Source: Axinella damicornis (lineage: Eukaryota > Porifera > Demospongiae > Axinellida > Axinellidae). Taken from it: DNA of 64,000 bases. Both the position numbers and the translations under genes were made by a program. The DNA lies in assembly GCA_963931865.1 (NCBI GenBank), contig OZ007509.1:1067978-1131977 (forward strand), given 5' to 3'. This document shows, piece by piece, positions 33,401 to 45,930 of the stretch. The stretch's first letter is position 1, and every line of letters begins with the position of its first letter. The notes under the pieces are model-generated. The model was not told where the DNA came from. It was given only the letters and a program-made list of their open reading frames with translations, and did no database searches.

Positions 33401-36400
33401 TTTCACTTTTATGATAGATGACGATCGTCGTGTTGTTCTGGAGCCCATCTCTGGAAGAGTGAATTGTGAACACGAATACATCAACGCCTCCTACATAGAT
33501 GTAAGACTCTCCACACAATATACAATATGTATATATCATTGGTATCATAGTAGTACTACATCTGACACACAGGGCTATTCTCAACGCAGGAAGTACATTG
33601 CCACTCAGGGTGAGCTAGTAATACTCTCAGTAGTAAGCATTGAAGTATTGACACAAACCTTTGCAGGTCCCCTCCCGAACACTGTCACTGACTTCTGGTG
33701 GCTGGTGTGGCAGGAGAGGATCCATGTAGTTGCCATGGTAACTAGTGTTGTGGAGGGGGGACAGCAGAAGTGTGAGCAATACTGGCCGAGTCAGGAGACC
33801 CAGGAGTACGGTCCATTCAAAGTCACCCTCACAGACCAGCAGGTGTTTGCAGACTACGCCATCCGACAGCTGCTTGTTGCTGTGAGTGTTGTGGCAGTCC
33901 TCACATTTATATCTGTATTTATATCTAAGGCAGTTTGACTGCAAGATTACACTAGTCTTGTCAGCTGCAGCCCACTTGAGTGGTAAGTTGCATACTAGCC
34001 ATGCCTTTCTACTCCCACAGTGTGACCAGGGTGGGAGGACTCCACTGAAGGTGACCCAGTTCCACTTTACTTCCTGGCCAGACCACGGTGCCCCAGAGTA
34101 TGCTGGGCCAACTCTCAACTACCTCCGTCGGATGAAGGCCCAGGTGAAACCCTCCAGAGGATCCATACTGGTTCACTGCAGGTCAGATAGAAGTGTGAAT
34201 GGTGTGTGTGGGTGCGGATCCAAGCCATGAATGGCTCATCAAGGCAGTGTCTGTCTCTCTGCAGCGCTGGTGTTGGGAGGACTGGCACACTGATTGCCAT
34301 TGACACAGCTCTGGAGCAGGCTGCCCAGGAGGATGTGGTGGACATCCCAGCCACTGTCACCAAGATGAGGAGGCAGCGCATGAAGATGGTCCAATCACCA
34401 GTGAGCAGCTACGAAAGAATAATTGATGGGGTGATAAATAGTTTTGAGTTCACATCACTTGGCAACTTTTGTCTCAGCCTGTAGCAGGGTGAAACATGCT
34501 GTATAGAGTTTTCACATGCTCATTACAGAAGTGTGCACGTGCAGGTTTAGCCTTGTTCCCAGGCGGTGTGGCCTGGGAACGAGGCTAATGCAGGTTGTGC
34601 CAATCCATGATGCTCTCTGTGACCCAACCAGGAGCAGTATGCGTTCATCCATGATGCTGTTCTGGAGTCCCTCACCTGTGGGGACACACAGATCCCAGCC
34701 TCGGGACTGGTCGGTGCCATTGAGAAGCTGAAGCAGAGAGACAGTGAAAATGGGAGGACAGGATTCGAGACCCAGTTCCATGTACGTCATAACAAGTGGA
34801 CCTACACCTGCTTAGGCTCTGTTGATTAGTGTGTCAGTATTACCTCGTACTAAAATTCAATACCACAGTTTCAGAGTGCACAAAAATATCGATTTCTACA
34901 GGACAAACAAACAGATTGCTATTAGCTATTGCCATTATAATAACATCATCAGGGCCACACACTGTTTTTGTGTACACATGTATAACTACATTTGCTGTCA
35001 AACAAACAGATGGCTATTAGCTATTGCCACATTATCAGGGCCACCATGCACATGCACTGTTGTTGAGTACACATGCACTTTAGCTGTTTATGCATGCAGC
35101 ACAAACAGGATGGCTATTAGCTATTGCAATCAACCATTTGTCTGAATCAACAGGTCCTCAGTCTGGTGACTCCTAAACCTACTGAGGTCATCAGAGCCTC
35201 CGCCTTCCGCTTCCCTGATGCAAACAGGAGCACTGACTTCCTGCCACGTGAGACAAAGAAATTGATAATGATAAAATTGGAGCTATAACATTTGTTTTGA
35301 ACACATGTGCAGCTGACACCTGGAGAGTTGTACTGAAGGGCGAGAGTAATGACTATATTCACGCCAGCTTTGCACATGTGAGAGCAGATGATCTGTGTCA
35401 CTGCTTGTACTGAATGCTAAAGATCGTTGTGAGTAGATGTGCAGCACTTTAGAGCTGACATAATACATGGTACACTGACATCTTTGCCATGTTCGCTGAC
35501 AGCGATCATGGCAAAGATTTCAGTTTGATCCCGCATTATTATCAATTGGTAGTGGAATCTTAACTTGGCAATAGTAAAATACCCCAAACTCCTGTTCAGT
35601 GTGCTCTTCACCTCTTGCTATAGAATACCATGTAGTTACTGTGTTGGTAATATACCTCAACCAAGCTTCCCCAAGAGGAACTTTGTCTGGCTGTGATTTA
35701 TTGACCTGAATCGTAAGGATGATGTAATAGATTTGGATTCTGTTAAGCGCTTTATTGGGAAAGAATATCATGATTGTCCAGATCGATCTGTTTATCCATT
35801 CTTGAAACTGCACACACATGCAGGGCTACAAGCAGTGCAAAGGGTTTATCATCACTCAGGCTCCAATGAAGATCACGTGCCGAGACTTCTGGAAGATGAT
35901 CTATGAGAGGGAGTGTGGGGTGGTCGTGATGCTGTCAGACCTGGTGGAGAATGGAAGGATACGGTACAGCCCTGCTGACTTTGTAGCATGAGTGACAACT
36001 GTAGCTATACATCTCAGTTGCATAGTGAACTGAAAAGGTCAGGCTGCAAGCTGTCACATACCAGAGGAGATTTCATGAATATATTATATATAAACTTCCT
36101 TACTTGCTGTCATATAAGATTTGATACTCCTCTCATCCCTGCAGGAGGTGTGTCACCAGTACTGGCCCACTGAGGGAGTGCAGAAGTATGGGGAGTTCAA
36201 TGTCTCTGTCCTCCAAGCCATGCAGCAGGACAGCTTCATACAGCGCATGCTCAGTGTCACCAACCCCAAGGTAAGGGGCGGGCATGTGTGATTGTCTGAG
36301 TTACTCATAGTTGTTACCTATTGTTGGCTTTGAGTATTATATGCTTGTGCACACTTCCACATTCTGTATCTGAACTTAGCCCCTGCTCACTCACGTACCT

Positions 36401-37257
36401 CCTGCCTTTGATCTTGCAGTCTGGTCAGGTGCACAAGGTGACCCAGTTCCAGATGTCGTGCTGGACCCCTGAGGGTCTGTGCACTTCCCCCCGTGCCATC
36501 ATTGACATCATTGAGCAGGTGTTGGTGATACAGAGGAGGACCGGAAACAGACCCATTGTTGTCCATGGCAGGTGAGCCTACTGGGTCCTTCTCCCATTTT
36601 GCACATGTATAAACACAGTGTATACGAGATTAATATCCTGAACTAATTATTTTTGTTTGGATGTGTCTCTGTTTCCCTTCCACACACACACACATGCACT
36701 TTCATTATGCACCCACAAATACACACATCTCATGCAGTGACACGGTGAGTCGGTGTGGGGTGTTATGTTCTCTGATCAATGCCACTGAATGCTGCAAGAC
36801 GGAGGGCATTGTGGATGTGTTCCAGGTGGTGAAGGCACTCCGCTTCCAGAAACCAGGCGGTGTGCTCTCTGTGGTAAGCTTGAGCAAATTGTATTGATGC
36901 AGTTGCATCTTCAGAACCCCATACGTCCATATTTAGAGAGGATTGCCATACGTAGATGGATATTGCCATACATCCATATTTAGAGGGATTGCTAAAGTGT
37001 TTTGGGATATGCTACAGGGCTTCTTTTACAGAACTTCATTGCTTGGTTGAACATGACACCCCCCTAAACTGCTACATTAACCTGCATACCACATCACAGG
37101 AACTGATAGGTGTAGATTATCAGAGACTTTATTAATATTGGTAAATGTATACTTTTGTCTGGCCTGTGTCTCTTCCCTGCAGGAGCAATATCGCTACATA
37201 TTTGATCTGATGCTGTTGTTCCTTGATTCATTCAGCATCTACTCCAATTTTAAGTAA
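27449..37257 (+). CDS. Gene D: RPTP with five FN3 domains; splice sites damaged
   Basis: Exons: 27449-27554, 27863-28165, 28266-28556, 28631-28921, 28990-29259, 29382-29666, 29729-29758, 29824-30214, 31296-31420, 32799-33196, 33255-33345, 33418-33500, 33573-33609, 33667-33881, 34021-34181, 34265-34400, 34632-34781, 35154-35247, 35313-35377, 35824-35958, 36145-36270, 36420-36571, 36738-36873, 37183-37257. Architecture as gene C, but with FN3 types 1-4 and 6 and a stalk of 24-bp units. D1 has all catalytic motifs; D2 has HGSDTVSR. Two donors are altered. After exon 4 the GT is GC (AAG|GCCAGG). After the GYKQ exon the GT at 35959 is AT, so D2 may be mis-spliced or truncated. A 9-base in-frame deletion in the CHQYWPT exon removes residues near WPTGDTKG. 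With normal splicing it would be 1381 residues. D1 should still be made. It could be a decaying gene. Confidence 0.82.
29833..30128 (+). repeat. 24-bp coding repeats, stalk of gene D
   Basis: About 13 copies of an eight-residue unit (SSTDPGTS), two with N for D and one shortened to TDPGT. The unit is one codon shorter than in A and C, so the stalk arrays have been remade in each gene. The helix [18 protein letters not shown] follows. Confidence 0.9.
30282..31119. mobile_element. TIR element in the juxtamembrane intron of gene D
   Basis: The ends GTAGCGTAAACCACCAATTA and the inverse of GATAATTGGTAGTTTACGCTAC pair over about 25 bases. The element is 838 bases and absent from the matching introns of A, C and F. 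Internal ORFs show no known domain. The target duplication is not clear. Confidence 0.7.
31132..31220. mobile_element. TTAA-flanked 89-bp perfect-type palindrome
   Basis: TTAA lies on both sides (31128-31131 and 31221-31224). The interior folds on itself almost completely, with arms of about 44 bases starting GGTAGC and meeting at GGGGCCCC. It is a minimal MITE with the same terminal GGTAG as the 993-bp element in gene A. Confidence 0.85.
32121..32540. repeat. 35-bp minisatellite, 12 nearly identical copies
   Basis: The unit starts GTGTAAGTTGACAGCTGCAT and ends TGTGTACCA; twelve copies are identical apart from the last bases. It lies in the intron between the juxtamembrane and Ig exons of gene D. 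Uniformity points to recent expansion. There are no spacers, so it is not a CRISPR array. Confidence 0.93.
34547..34588. repeat. Foldback of the TAGCCTTGTTCCCAGGC family in a gene D intron
   Basis: Same place and near-same sequence as 23880-23923 in gene C, with one arm mismatch. Confidence 0.75.
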
Positions 37258-39197
37258 CCTTTTGCTGTCATAGTTATCGTACAAAAATAACAGACTCTGC
37301 AGAGCTGGTGAATGCATGTAGCTAATTAGTGATTTCAGTGTGGACATGGTAGCTAGCTTATGTAAAAACAGCAAGTTCATTTCTCTGATGCATTGTATTG
37401 GTAGCCAATTGCCATAACAACCTTTCTGTCATTATGAGATATGCACGTAGGTAGCTATACTGGTGTTGGTGGTGTAGAGCAGCTGGTACCCACTGACATT
37501 GGCAGGTGGAGTCCAGGTGACCCTCACCTAGCTATAGCTACTCACTCCTGCACAGCTTCCAACTCCTTTGTTACCCACCTGTGTGTCCACCAGCATGTCC
37601 AATGGCTTGGCCTCACCAATGTGGATCCCCACTCAATACACACGGTCGTAGTACTGGAATTTTACATCATGCGGGACTATAGACAAGAAACCTATACTAA
37701 TTAAGGTCGTTCTTCACCATTAATGGTTCACTGATAGTATATACGTACCACTAACGTTGTCATGCAATTTCATATGACAGTAGGCGGCAAAGCACAAAAT
37801 TATTAGTACTAACAAACAATTACTGATACTGCATGGTCTTAAGCATCCACGCAGCTGGGCTACCTAGGATAGTTTCTACTGAAGTTTGTTGCAGTGTATT
37901 TGCTCCATCCATTGGTGTATAGAAGAGCCGTTTAACTTTATCAGAAATCCAGAGATACAGTATAATTATGACGTAGTTGGGGCAATGAGTGTTGAATACA
38001 GTTGGAGGATCAGAGGAAAGATATGTGGCAGAGCAAATGCTGGGGTCTATAGAGATGCATTTGCAACTGGAGAAACTGAGGACAGAGAGCAGGAGGACGG
38101 GAGAGGATGTTCAATACGGAAGGTAGGCAGAGGCAGACTGCAGGTGTGCTGCAACTACTGAGCTAACATTTCTGTGATACTGCAAGTGATCTTCGCTGGG
38201 GTTGTTTGGGTCTGCGAATGAGACTAATTATATACTGGCATTGAAATAAGACAGCCCCGCCTAGCTTTTCGCCGCTTGCAGTACCGAAGAGCGGGAAAGG
38301 CCTGGTAATGAAGTTTTAACTGTACTGCAAGCGATGAAAACTGGGTGGGGACCTGGCAACATGGCTTCGAAATTATGGAAAGTTATTACTGTTCCCTGAT
38401 GCAGTAATTGAAACAACTCAGTTTTGTTTGCACTTTGAACTTCACAAATACAGCTCCCAATGCAAGTGCAGCTCCTCCATGATACAGCTACCAGTAGTAC
38501 TGGGTACATTCTAGTCTATGCACCTATAGCTGATGATAATATGTATGACTATATATTATGGTGCAACTAATTCTACTCACACAATAGCTACTTATACAGG
38601 CTGACGTTTGGAAGAAGTAACTAAAGCTAGATACTGAGACCAAGAGATCTACACAATCCAGAAACCTGAAGGCTCCAGGCTGTACGTAGCATCTTGAGTG
38701 AAGTGAGAGCACTACCAACTGATCCAATTGGTGGATTGAGGCATCAGATCTTGACTATATATTGAAACGGATGTATGCTTCTCACTTTTAAAATGGTGCC
38801 CTATACTGATGCTGATCTCGCCATTGTGCAACCTCTGCTCCACCCAGAGGAGCTAGCTGTACCTTCTTCAGTGAGCTAGCTGTACATTTGAGTGTGAAGT
38901 GGGTGGCAGTAACAAGCCCAAACTTGAGTGAAAGTTAACATTGCTATTGATTACATAGACACTTCAGCCAATAAGATCTAACATTGGGACCCAGAAACTT
39001 GCTTCTTAGAAGCAAGTATCTAAGTTATAACAGCAATCAAATATGTTAAACATAATTGCAAACATGATCATCAAGGTGATACCAATTGAATACCACAACT
39101 TGTATACATTCTACATACCACCATATATAGAAGGAACTGGTAAGAGTAAACTGTGCATAACTTGAACAAACCCCCCATGTGTCAGTCAACACTTAGG
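37258..39197. other. Gap between convergent genes D and E with relics
   Basis: No complete gene. A stretch at about 37473-37528 matches the antisense of the first FN3 exon of gene E (41361-41416) and is a relic of an E-like gene. The segment 38240-38520 resembles part of E intron 1 (43590-43870), including a decayed foldback of the TTCCCAGGCC type. The rest shows nothing I can support. Confidence 0.6.
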
Positions 39198-42100
39198 TCA
39201 AGTGTTTTCTGTGCACTTTGCGACAAGTTCGTACGGGTCATCATCAATCACCTCGTACTCAGCCTCAATGTCATGTTGTGATGAGCTTGTAGTGACCTTT
39301 CCATACGCTTCACACTGTTCCATAGGAATGCTGTATGGATATCCAACAAGAAAGTGCATGGAGCATAATCAATTACGAGCACTGTTACACATTGCAAGAT
39401 TCATACCTGGCAATCTCTTGGGTAATTTTATTATTCGAGAGGTTTCTAGCTCTTCTCCTAAACCTGTAGCTATGTCACGGTGTGTATGCAGGAAGTAGCT
39501 CAAATGACGTACTTAGCTAACTGCATGATCTTAGCTCACCATATTGTGCCCATGAACAGGATGGACACACCCACAAACATTATCACAGTTAGTGTCCCTA
39601 TCACTCCTCCTGCAATTGCTCCAACCAGACCGCCCCCTCCCCCTCCCACTCCGCCTCCTGCAAGTAAATTAACAAACCATAAATACTGCATGAGAACTCA
39701 AGTGAGTCAAATCACTAATCAGAGAAAGTCTAGATACAACCTATATCACTCCCATGAAGCTATACAGGGACTTGTCTTCACTTGACAGAGTGGACCTTTC
39801 TCCCTCTTCCTGCCGTCCGTTCACAATCACCATGGCAGCCACCTCAAACTGCTCTCCTCCCCGCAATACTACTCCCCAGCTGGACCCCCCGGGGAACAGC
39901 ACACTCCCCTCTCCCCCCGTCCTGGAGTAGTACACCTTGTAGTAGTCAACGTCCTGGGAGGGGAGGCGCTGCCAAGAGACATTCACAGCTGTTGCATTGA
40001 GAAACTGAACACCAACACCCTCCACCAGACCTGTTCAGGCCAGGAGAATGTGAGGTCATGATTTGGGTCTCAATACAGCACAGCACATGCAACTCTCACC
40101 AATGGGACGGGTGGTCTGAACCATACGCTGCTGTAGTCCCACCCCAGCTGAAGTGAAGGGGGTCACAACAAACACGTAGGATGTCTCTGGGGCCAGTCGA
40201 GCCACCCTGTAGGTGGTGGTGTTCCCACTCAGACTCATTGTGCCAACGAAGTGCTCACTGTTAGAAAGTCCGTAGCCAAGTTCATACTGTGTAATGCTAC
40301 CACGCCCATCAGTTGGAGGCTCCCAGGTGACCAACACGGACACAATGTCAGGTATGACCTCTAGAGAGGTCACTCCACCAGGTACTAGGAGAAGGAGGGG
40401 AGACATTGGGTGGGTGCTACTGGTGGTAAGTGAATTGCTTACCTACTATAATCATGGCTGTCACTGGACTGCTGAATGGTCCTGTGCCGGCAGTGCGATG
40501 CTTTGCTGCCACTTGAATACTGTACTCTGTAAACACTGTCAGCCCACTGATGGGATGCTCATAGGGGGGAACAGCTGCCTCAACCTCAGAGCTGCTGCCT
40601 GCTCTAGGACGATATCGTATGGTGTAGTCGAGCACATTCCCATTCCGGTCCCCGCAAGGTGGGGGGCTCCACCTGACCAAGATGGTGGTAGGTCCAGTGG
40701 CAGAGGCATTGACAAACTAGGGAGCACCAGTGGGGGCTGGAGGCCGGCACAGAGTGACAGGGCAAGTCATACTACACATCAGATACATACTAAGAATAGC
40801 ACTACAGTACTTACCGGTAGCCTGTGTCATTCCCATTCCAGCAACAGAATAAGGTCCAAGTCCTTCAAAGCCCCTGGCCCTCACACGGATACTATAGGTT
40901 GTAGACGGCTTGAGGTTTCTAAGGGTGTGCTGGGTAACGCTCCCTCCCTCCAACACCTCCCTCCCTCCCTGGAATTCCGGACATGAGTAGACTGGCGAGA
41001 ATGAGACCTCAAAACCATCAATGACCACCCCTGAAGATGGGCTTCTCCACGAGACAAGGATGCTGGTGGAGGATGGTGTAGTTGCCTGCACGTCAGTGGG
41101 AGCACCTGGCACTGTGGATCACAACACAGGGAGGGTAATGTGTGTATGGTTCAATGCTACATATGCTGTAGAATCACGCATCACTCAAACAGCAATATGC
41201 TACTTGCAGAACTCACATCTCAGCACAACATTCACTGGGGAGGTTGGCATAAGCAACCACACTGATGGAATACCTCACCCCTACACTGAAGTTGCCAAGG
41301 ATGTGCTCCACTGCATTTGGGTCTTCAATGTTGACTGAGTTCACATCTGCACTGGTGTTAGTGGTGGTTAGCAGCTGGTACCCACTGACATTGGCAGGTG
41401 GAGTCCAGGTGACCCTGACCTGGTTGTTGCCAATAGCCTGTGCTGTAACATTACCAGGTGGTCCGGAGGGAGCTGCAGTGAGGGAATGAGGCGGGTAGCT
41501 GAAGAAAGAGTACAACAATACTAGCTGCAGTGAGAGAATGAGGCAGGTAGCTGAAGAAAGAGTACAACAATACTAGCTGCAGTTCACTGCTGAGGGCGAT
41601 ATTGGCAGTATCAATTGCAGTAGACATATCACTGCCAATGCTCCAATCTGAGGATACTTTCTGTGCAGTTGGATAACAAGCTACATCCACTTGCACTACA
41701 ACACTTACTGTTTACATACCTACAACATTGAGGTTTGCAGACTGTGATCCTCTGTCGTTGGCAACAGTGCAGGAGTACTCTCCCTCTAGGCTTCCCTGCA
41801 CAGTCAGCAGGCTGTTGTAGGTCGCGGAGGTTGCATTTCTTAACACCCTGCTGATGGAGTACGGACTGTTGCTGTTGAGCGTCTCTCCATTGCGGGTCCA
41901 TGTGACAGTGGTGGGAGGGGAGTGGGAGAAGGTGCAGTTGAGGGTGAAGGAAGGCGGGCGGGAGGAAAGGGCTGTGAGCAGACGGAACCTCACTGGAGTT
42001 TCCAGAACTGGACCACCTGAGAGGGAACAGTGCGATGCTTCACATACACACACTCCAGCAACACTAGCTAACGTTGTCTGCACAGTTGCTCACTTGAGCT

Positions 42101-44073
42101 TTCATACGTGCTGGTCTGGTATATTCCAACGTAGAGGGTTCGTTGCACTCCGCTCTCATCTGGTATGCGACATGTGTACACCCCCTCTGCATCTGAGGGG
42201 AAGTCAGCTTCACCTCTCAAGAGTACCACATGTCGAACTCTTGAAAGTGAAGTAAATACTGAACCAGGAGAAAGTGTCACTTCCTCTCCATCCGGATAGA
42301 ACCATTCCCCAATGTCATTCACATTCAGGGCAGAGACACAGGATAGGCCATCATCACGGGATATGTTTCCAGGGTGCAGGATGGTGTTGTTGGGTATAAC
42401 TGTGCTGCATACTGTGCCATCAAGGCAGAGGCGCACACCTGCATGTGTTCAGACAGCATGTCAAATAAGAGCAGGTTTGTCATAACCTGCAGAGTTCTGA
42501 AATACACTGGAGGAAATGAATACCCACTGGGCACTGATAGGCACTGCAGCATACTGTGCTGTCAAGGCAGAGGTGCACACCTATGGTTACAAACAAGAGG
42601 AAATAGCTGGAAAAACTGCTGAAACAACAGTAGCTACCCACATCTGTGAAGTGTTGTATGCTTGGATAAGACCATTCACTAGTGTTCATCTTAAATTATG
42701 TTTCCAGATGCAGTGACTTTCCTGTTTTGAAGGACTCTGTGATCACAAAGAGGTGGAGCCAACGTTATGAAATTAGCCGAAGTATCAGTGAAATGAAGTG
42801 TCTTGACTTCAGTCAGGTAGCTACACGTAGAGGTTTTGTTTGCTATTTGCTTGTTTAAGTCCCTTACAAACGTTTTTGGGGTCTAGCTATGGCGCGAGAT
42901 TACACAAACGACAGACAGACAGATGATGAACAGACAAAACGATTGCTTAGCACATGTGCGCACAGGGTAATTATTATGTTATGTGTTTTGTCTGCAACCA
43001 GTGGCATAGCCAAACCAGGGCCCACCCGGGCCTAGGGACATCAGTATGATGGTCACATAAAAATTATTTTCGCATGTACATTGCACATATGCAATACACA
43101 TGTGCAATTTATACTAGTCTAGTATAGTATGACATGTGTACTAAATGGCGAAACCTTGAAGGCAATGGAGTCTTCTGGAGTGCTCCGAGTGGACTGAAGA
43201 AGACAGTGCAGAAGGGAATGAGTCTGTAGCATTGGCAAAAACTCTTTCATCAGCTTAGAATTAGTAGGCTTGGGCTACCAGCTTACATTTCCCTTCCACG
43301 TGGAGAGGGAGACATTCATGGGTTGCATGGAGACCAGAAAGCAGTGGCAGTGCTACTAGAGAGCCAATCTAGGTAACTGAAAAATGACCATGAAAAAAAA
43401 AATCTGTGTTTTGCACAGATTGGATTGACACCACACACCTCTATTCACTGCCTTCAGCAGTGGCAGTACTCAGGCCCTGGCATCACAGCAATCCTAGCTA
43501 CGCCACTGTCTGCAACACTAGACAGTTACCGTACACAGCTGCACTAACCTGTCACAAATGCAATTTACTCCATTATATGTGCTGGCTTGGAAATTAGGTA
43601 GCCTTGTTCCCAGGCCCCCACCCAGCTTTTTGGTGTTTGCAGTACAAAATAGCAGGGAGGCCTGGTACTTACCTGGGAATGTGGCTAGAAATTATGGGTC
43701 TACAGAATTCTGACCGCTGAGCTCTTCTTTACCATTCCCTGATGCATTAAAGCAGTAATTGAAATAGCCCACATCGGACTTTCAACTTCAAATTTTCCTT
43801 CCCATGCCTTGGTGATCACATTGTGATACGAATACAGCTCCCAAGTGCAGCTATACAGTCCGTTATGGGCTCCTGCTTCCTCCAGCTAGCCGCTATCTCT
43901 GCATCTCCATATTTACTACATAATTTCATAGTGTATGCACTTATTATAGATCTAATACGTATGACTACAGTGCAGTTCAGCAGCTCACCAAAAGATGGGG
44001 GTTGCTGGGAAGAACGTCTCTGAACAGAGCAGAGGACTAGCACAATGGCATAGAGTGGAAACGAGAGTGCCAT
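39198..44073 (-). CDS. Gene E: two-Ig, five-FN3 receptor with tyrosine-motif tail; one in-frame stop
   Basis: Exons on the minus strand: 44073-43989 (signal peptide MALSFPLYAIVLVLC), 42438-42094 (Ig1), 42016-41720 (Ig2, with canonical Cys pair LNC...YSC), FN3 exons 41472-41236, 41105-40815, 40736-40443, 40384-40100 and 40030-39782, 39657-39540 (Gly-rich linker and helix), 39457-39407, 39330-39198 (tail). Total 794 codons plus stop, with phases consistent throughout. The tail has Y760 in CEAYGKV, Y776 in EYEVI and Y784 in PYELV. It shares IPM-x-x-C-x-AYGK with gene B. The third FN3 exon has TAG at 40719-40717 (codon 425, after PTGAP), where Gln is likely, so this allele should yield a truncated secreted product unless the base is an error. 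No alternative acceptor keeps frame. Receptor role is inferred from architecture. Confidence 0.82.
41461..41580. repeat. Tandem duplication of about 56 bases in a gene E intron
   Basis: The acceptor-side segment of the intron before FN3-1 is present twice in tandem, each copy containing GTAGCTGAAGAAAGAGTAC. The exon is entered at the copy nearest to it. A duplicated acceptor region could allow alternative acceptor use, but this is not shown. Confidence 0.75.
43599..43686. repeat. Decayed foldback in gene E intron 1
   Basis: TAGCCTTGTTCCCAGGCCCC at 43599 pairs imperfectly with CCTGGGAATGTGGCTA at the right end. It is an older member of the small foldback family. Confidence 0.6.
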
Positions 44074-44193
44074 ATCTGAAACACAGATCTAGAGCAGTCA
44101 ACTGCAGAATAATAGTTTAGTGACGGTTCTTACTTTATTCATAGTTATGCTTTATTACCTGGGGCTCTCGTTGGGGTCAGCTTGATCAGCTCA

Positions 44194-44236
44194 GCCAAGG
44201 ATAATTAAAACGGAACGTGGATTGGAAACGGCAATA
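44194..44236 (-). promoter_or_regulatory. Conserved block about 120-165 bases upstream of gene E
   Basis: This 43-base block (containing ATAATTAAAACGGAACGTGG) recurs inverted at 49128-49173, at the same distance upstream of the E-like fragment's ATG. Conservation at matching distance, next to diverged sequence, suggests a proximal promoter element. Simple shared ancestry is the alternative. Confidence 0.5.
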
Positions 44237-44299
44237 CAAATGATGTCACAATCCGCGTTGGGCACACTGGCGTTAGCCTCGCTTCCAGATCAGACTTCT

Positions 44300-44570
44300 T
44301 CCTGAAACTCAATAGCCTAATGCAGCAACCACAGAAGCATTGACAGCAAGTAGTTTCATATCGCTAGGTGCTTTCTTCGTCGAGATAACCTAACACAAGT
44401 AATCACGTGTCACAGGCCCAATTTAATGACTGAGAGGCTGCGTACCTAGCTTCCTTTCTTACGAGGGAAAAGAAACTCAATAGCCTCATGCAGTAACAAC
44501 ACAAGCATCGGTAGCAAGTTGTTTCATCTCTCTAGGTGCTTCCTTGGTCAAGATAACCTAACACAAAGTA
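44300..44570. repeat. Two diverged copies of an approximately 100-base repeat
   Basis: GAAACTCAATAGCCTAATGC at about 44302 and GAAACTCAATAGCCTCATGC at about 44470 each begin a stretch ending GATAACCTAACACAA. Origin unknown. Confidence 0.6.
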
Positions 44571-44601
44571 AGCGCAACGCGGATTACGTAGCAATTTTAT
44601 T

Positions 44602-45145
44602 GGGGCGAGCGTGAGCGAGCCCCACATAGACGAGTTTGATGTGAATTTTCTTTATTTCTATATTTCTACGAGGGGCAACCGCACTCCTGGTAGCCGCGTT
44701 GCAACCGGTTGCAACTCGACCGTAGCGCAAGCTAGGTATCGCAACGCATTCCAATTAACGCACATGCCACGTGAGGAACATGCTCGGTCGTCGACGTCGA
44801 TCGATTGAGCTGAGTCAGCAATGGCGGCCCAAGGAGAAGACAAGAAACTTATACAGCGCTCACAACTTCGCCAGCACGGTGAGTTTTGACATGTAAGTGT
44901 CAGTGAACGGCAGCGATCACGACCGTGTAGTCAGAATCTTCGTGTGCCTTTCCTAAGAACGGTACTGCCACCGGAAGTCGGAGAGAGCGCTCGAGCAATG
45001 GCGTCCACGGCGAGACAAAAGCGCTCATATCTCCACCACGAAGGTGAGTTTCAGCACCAAAATTGTACGGTTGGGACAGTGCATGATAGCGATCACGACG
45101 GCGTACTCAGAATCTTTGTGCGCCATTCCTGTCACAGGAACGAGT
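44602..45145. mobile_element. GGGGCGAGC-ended element, left part, with internal near-duplicates
   Basis: It begins with GGGGCGAGCGTGAGCGAGCC, the terminus shared by the elements at 45150 and 56012. Inside, 44815-44955 and 44995-45140 are diverged copies of one another. I see no transposase. Confidence 0.55.
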
Positions 45146-45149
45146 TATT

Positions 45150-45919
45150 GGGGCGAGCGTGAGCGAGCCCCACATAGACGAGTTCAATGTGAATTTTCTT
45201 TATTTCTATATATATTTCTATATATCTATATATATATATATATATCGTACGTCGTGCCGTAAATCACTTCCTGCTCGTATTTTGCGTGTTCTTGCGTCAT
45301 GCGTTATTTCCAAACTGAGTTCACTTCCTGCTCGTGCGTTGATATCGTCCAACTGAGACGCGAACTATGAACAGTCTACCTCAACAAGGCCTTGCAAGGA
45401 TGGAGACTATAGTGGGGCGGTGAGTGGCTAAAGCATTTCATGAAGACGGGGAGAGCGCTTCAGTGAGACCAAGGGAGGTGATCCTCCTTGAACTCACAAT
45501 CCCCTATAACTCGCCGGAGTCCCTTTCAAATGCTAAGCCATGCAACTGCTCAGAGGATGGGAAGTTGACTGCCCTGCACACGGTAACACTAAACTCACTG
45601 TGACCAGTCATGACAGATCTGGCATCAGCAGAGAACGAGGAAGTCATCCTCTGTGGCAACAACAGAGACAGAGACCGCTCCTGGACCTACCTGCCAGACT
45701 GCTTCAACGCTGTGAAGTGCATGCACGAGTGTCATAACTTCTGGTGTGATCTGTGTCGTTAAGTTGTGTTATGCTCCCCGTCAGACTCACATTCTGATGA
45801 CATGCACATGCAACTGCTCCATGCACATTCAGCACAATGTCATGCAACTGTTCCATGCAAATTCAGCACCTGCATGTACTCGCTCACGCTCGCCCCACAA
45901 TGTCCTGCATTCCCCTAGT
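45150..45919. mobile_element. Non-autonomous TIR element (GGGGCGAGCGTGAGCGAG termini), copy 1
   Basis: The left end GGGGCGAGCGTGAGCGAG is inverted at 45880-45897, followed by the tail ACAATGTCCTGCATTCCCCTAG. The interior from 45247 is almost identical to 48442-49116, so one of these copies is very recent. It contains an AT-rich run at about 45205-45245. No protein is recognised. Confidence 0.75.
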
Positions 45920-45930
45920 TTACATTAATT

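Noticed and set aside
40700..40740. Use of the TAG in gene E as a splice acceptor (CCCTAG|TTT)
   Set aside because: The preceding exon ends in phase 1, so this acceptor would put the FN3 exon out of frame.
40294..40986. 230-codon plus-strand ORF
   Set aside because: It is antisense to the FN3 exons of gene E, whose phases and splice sites explain the region.
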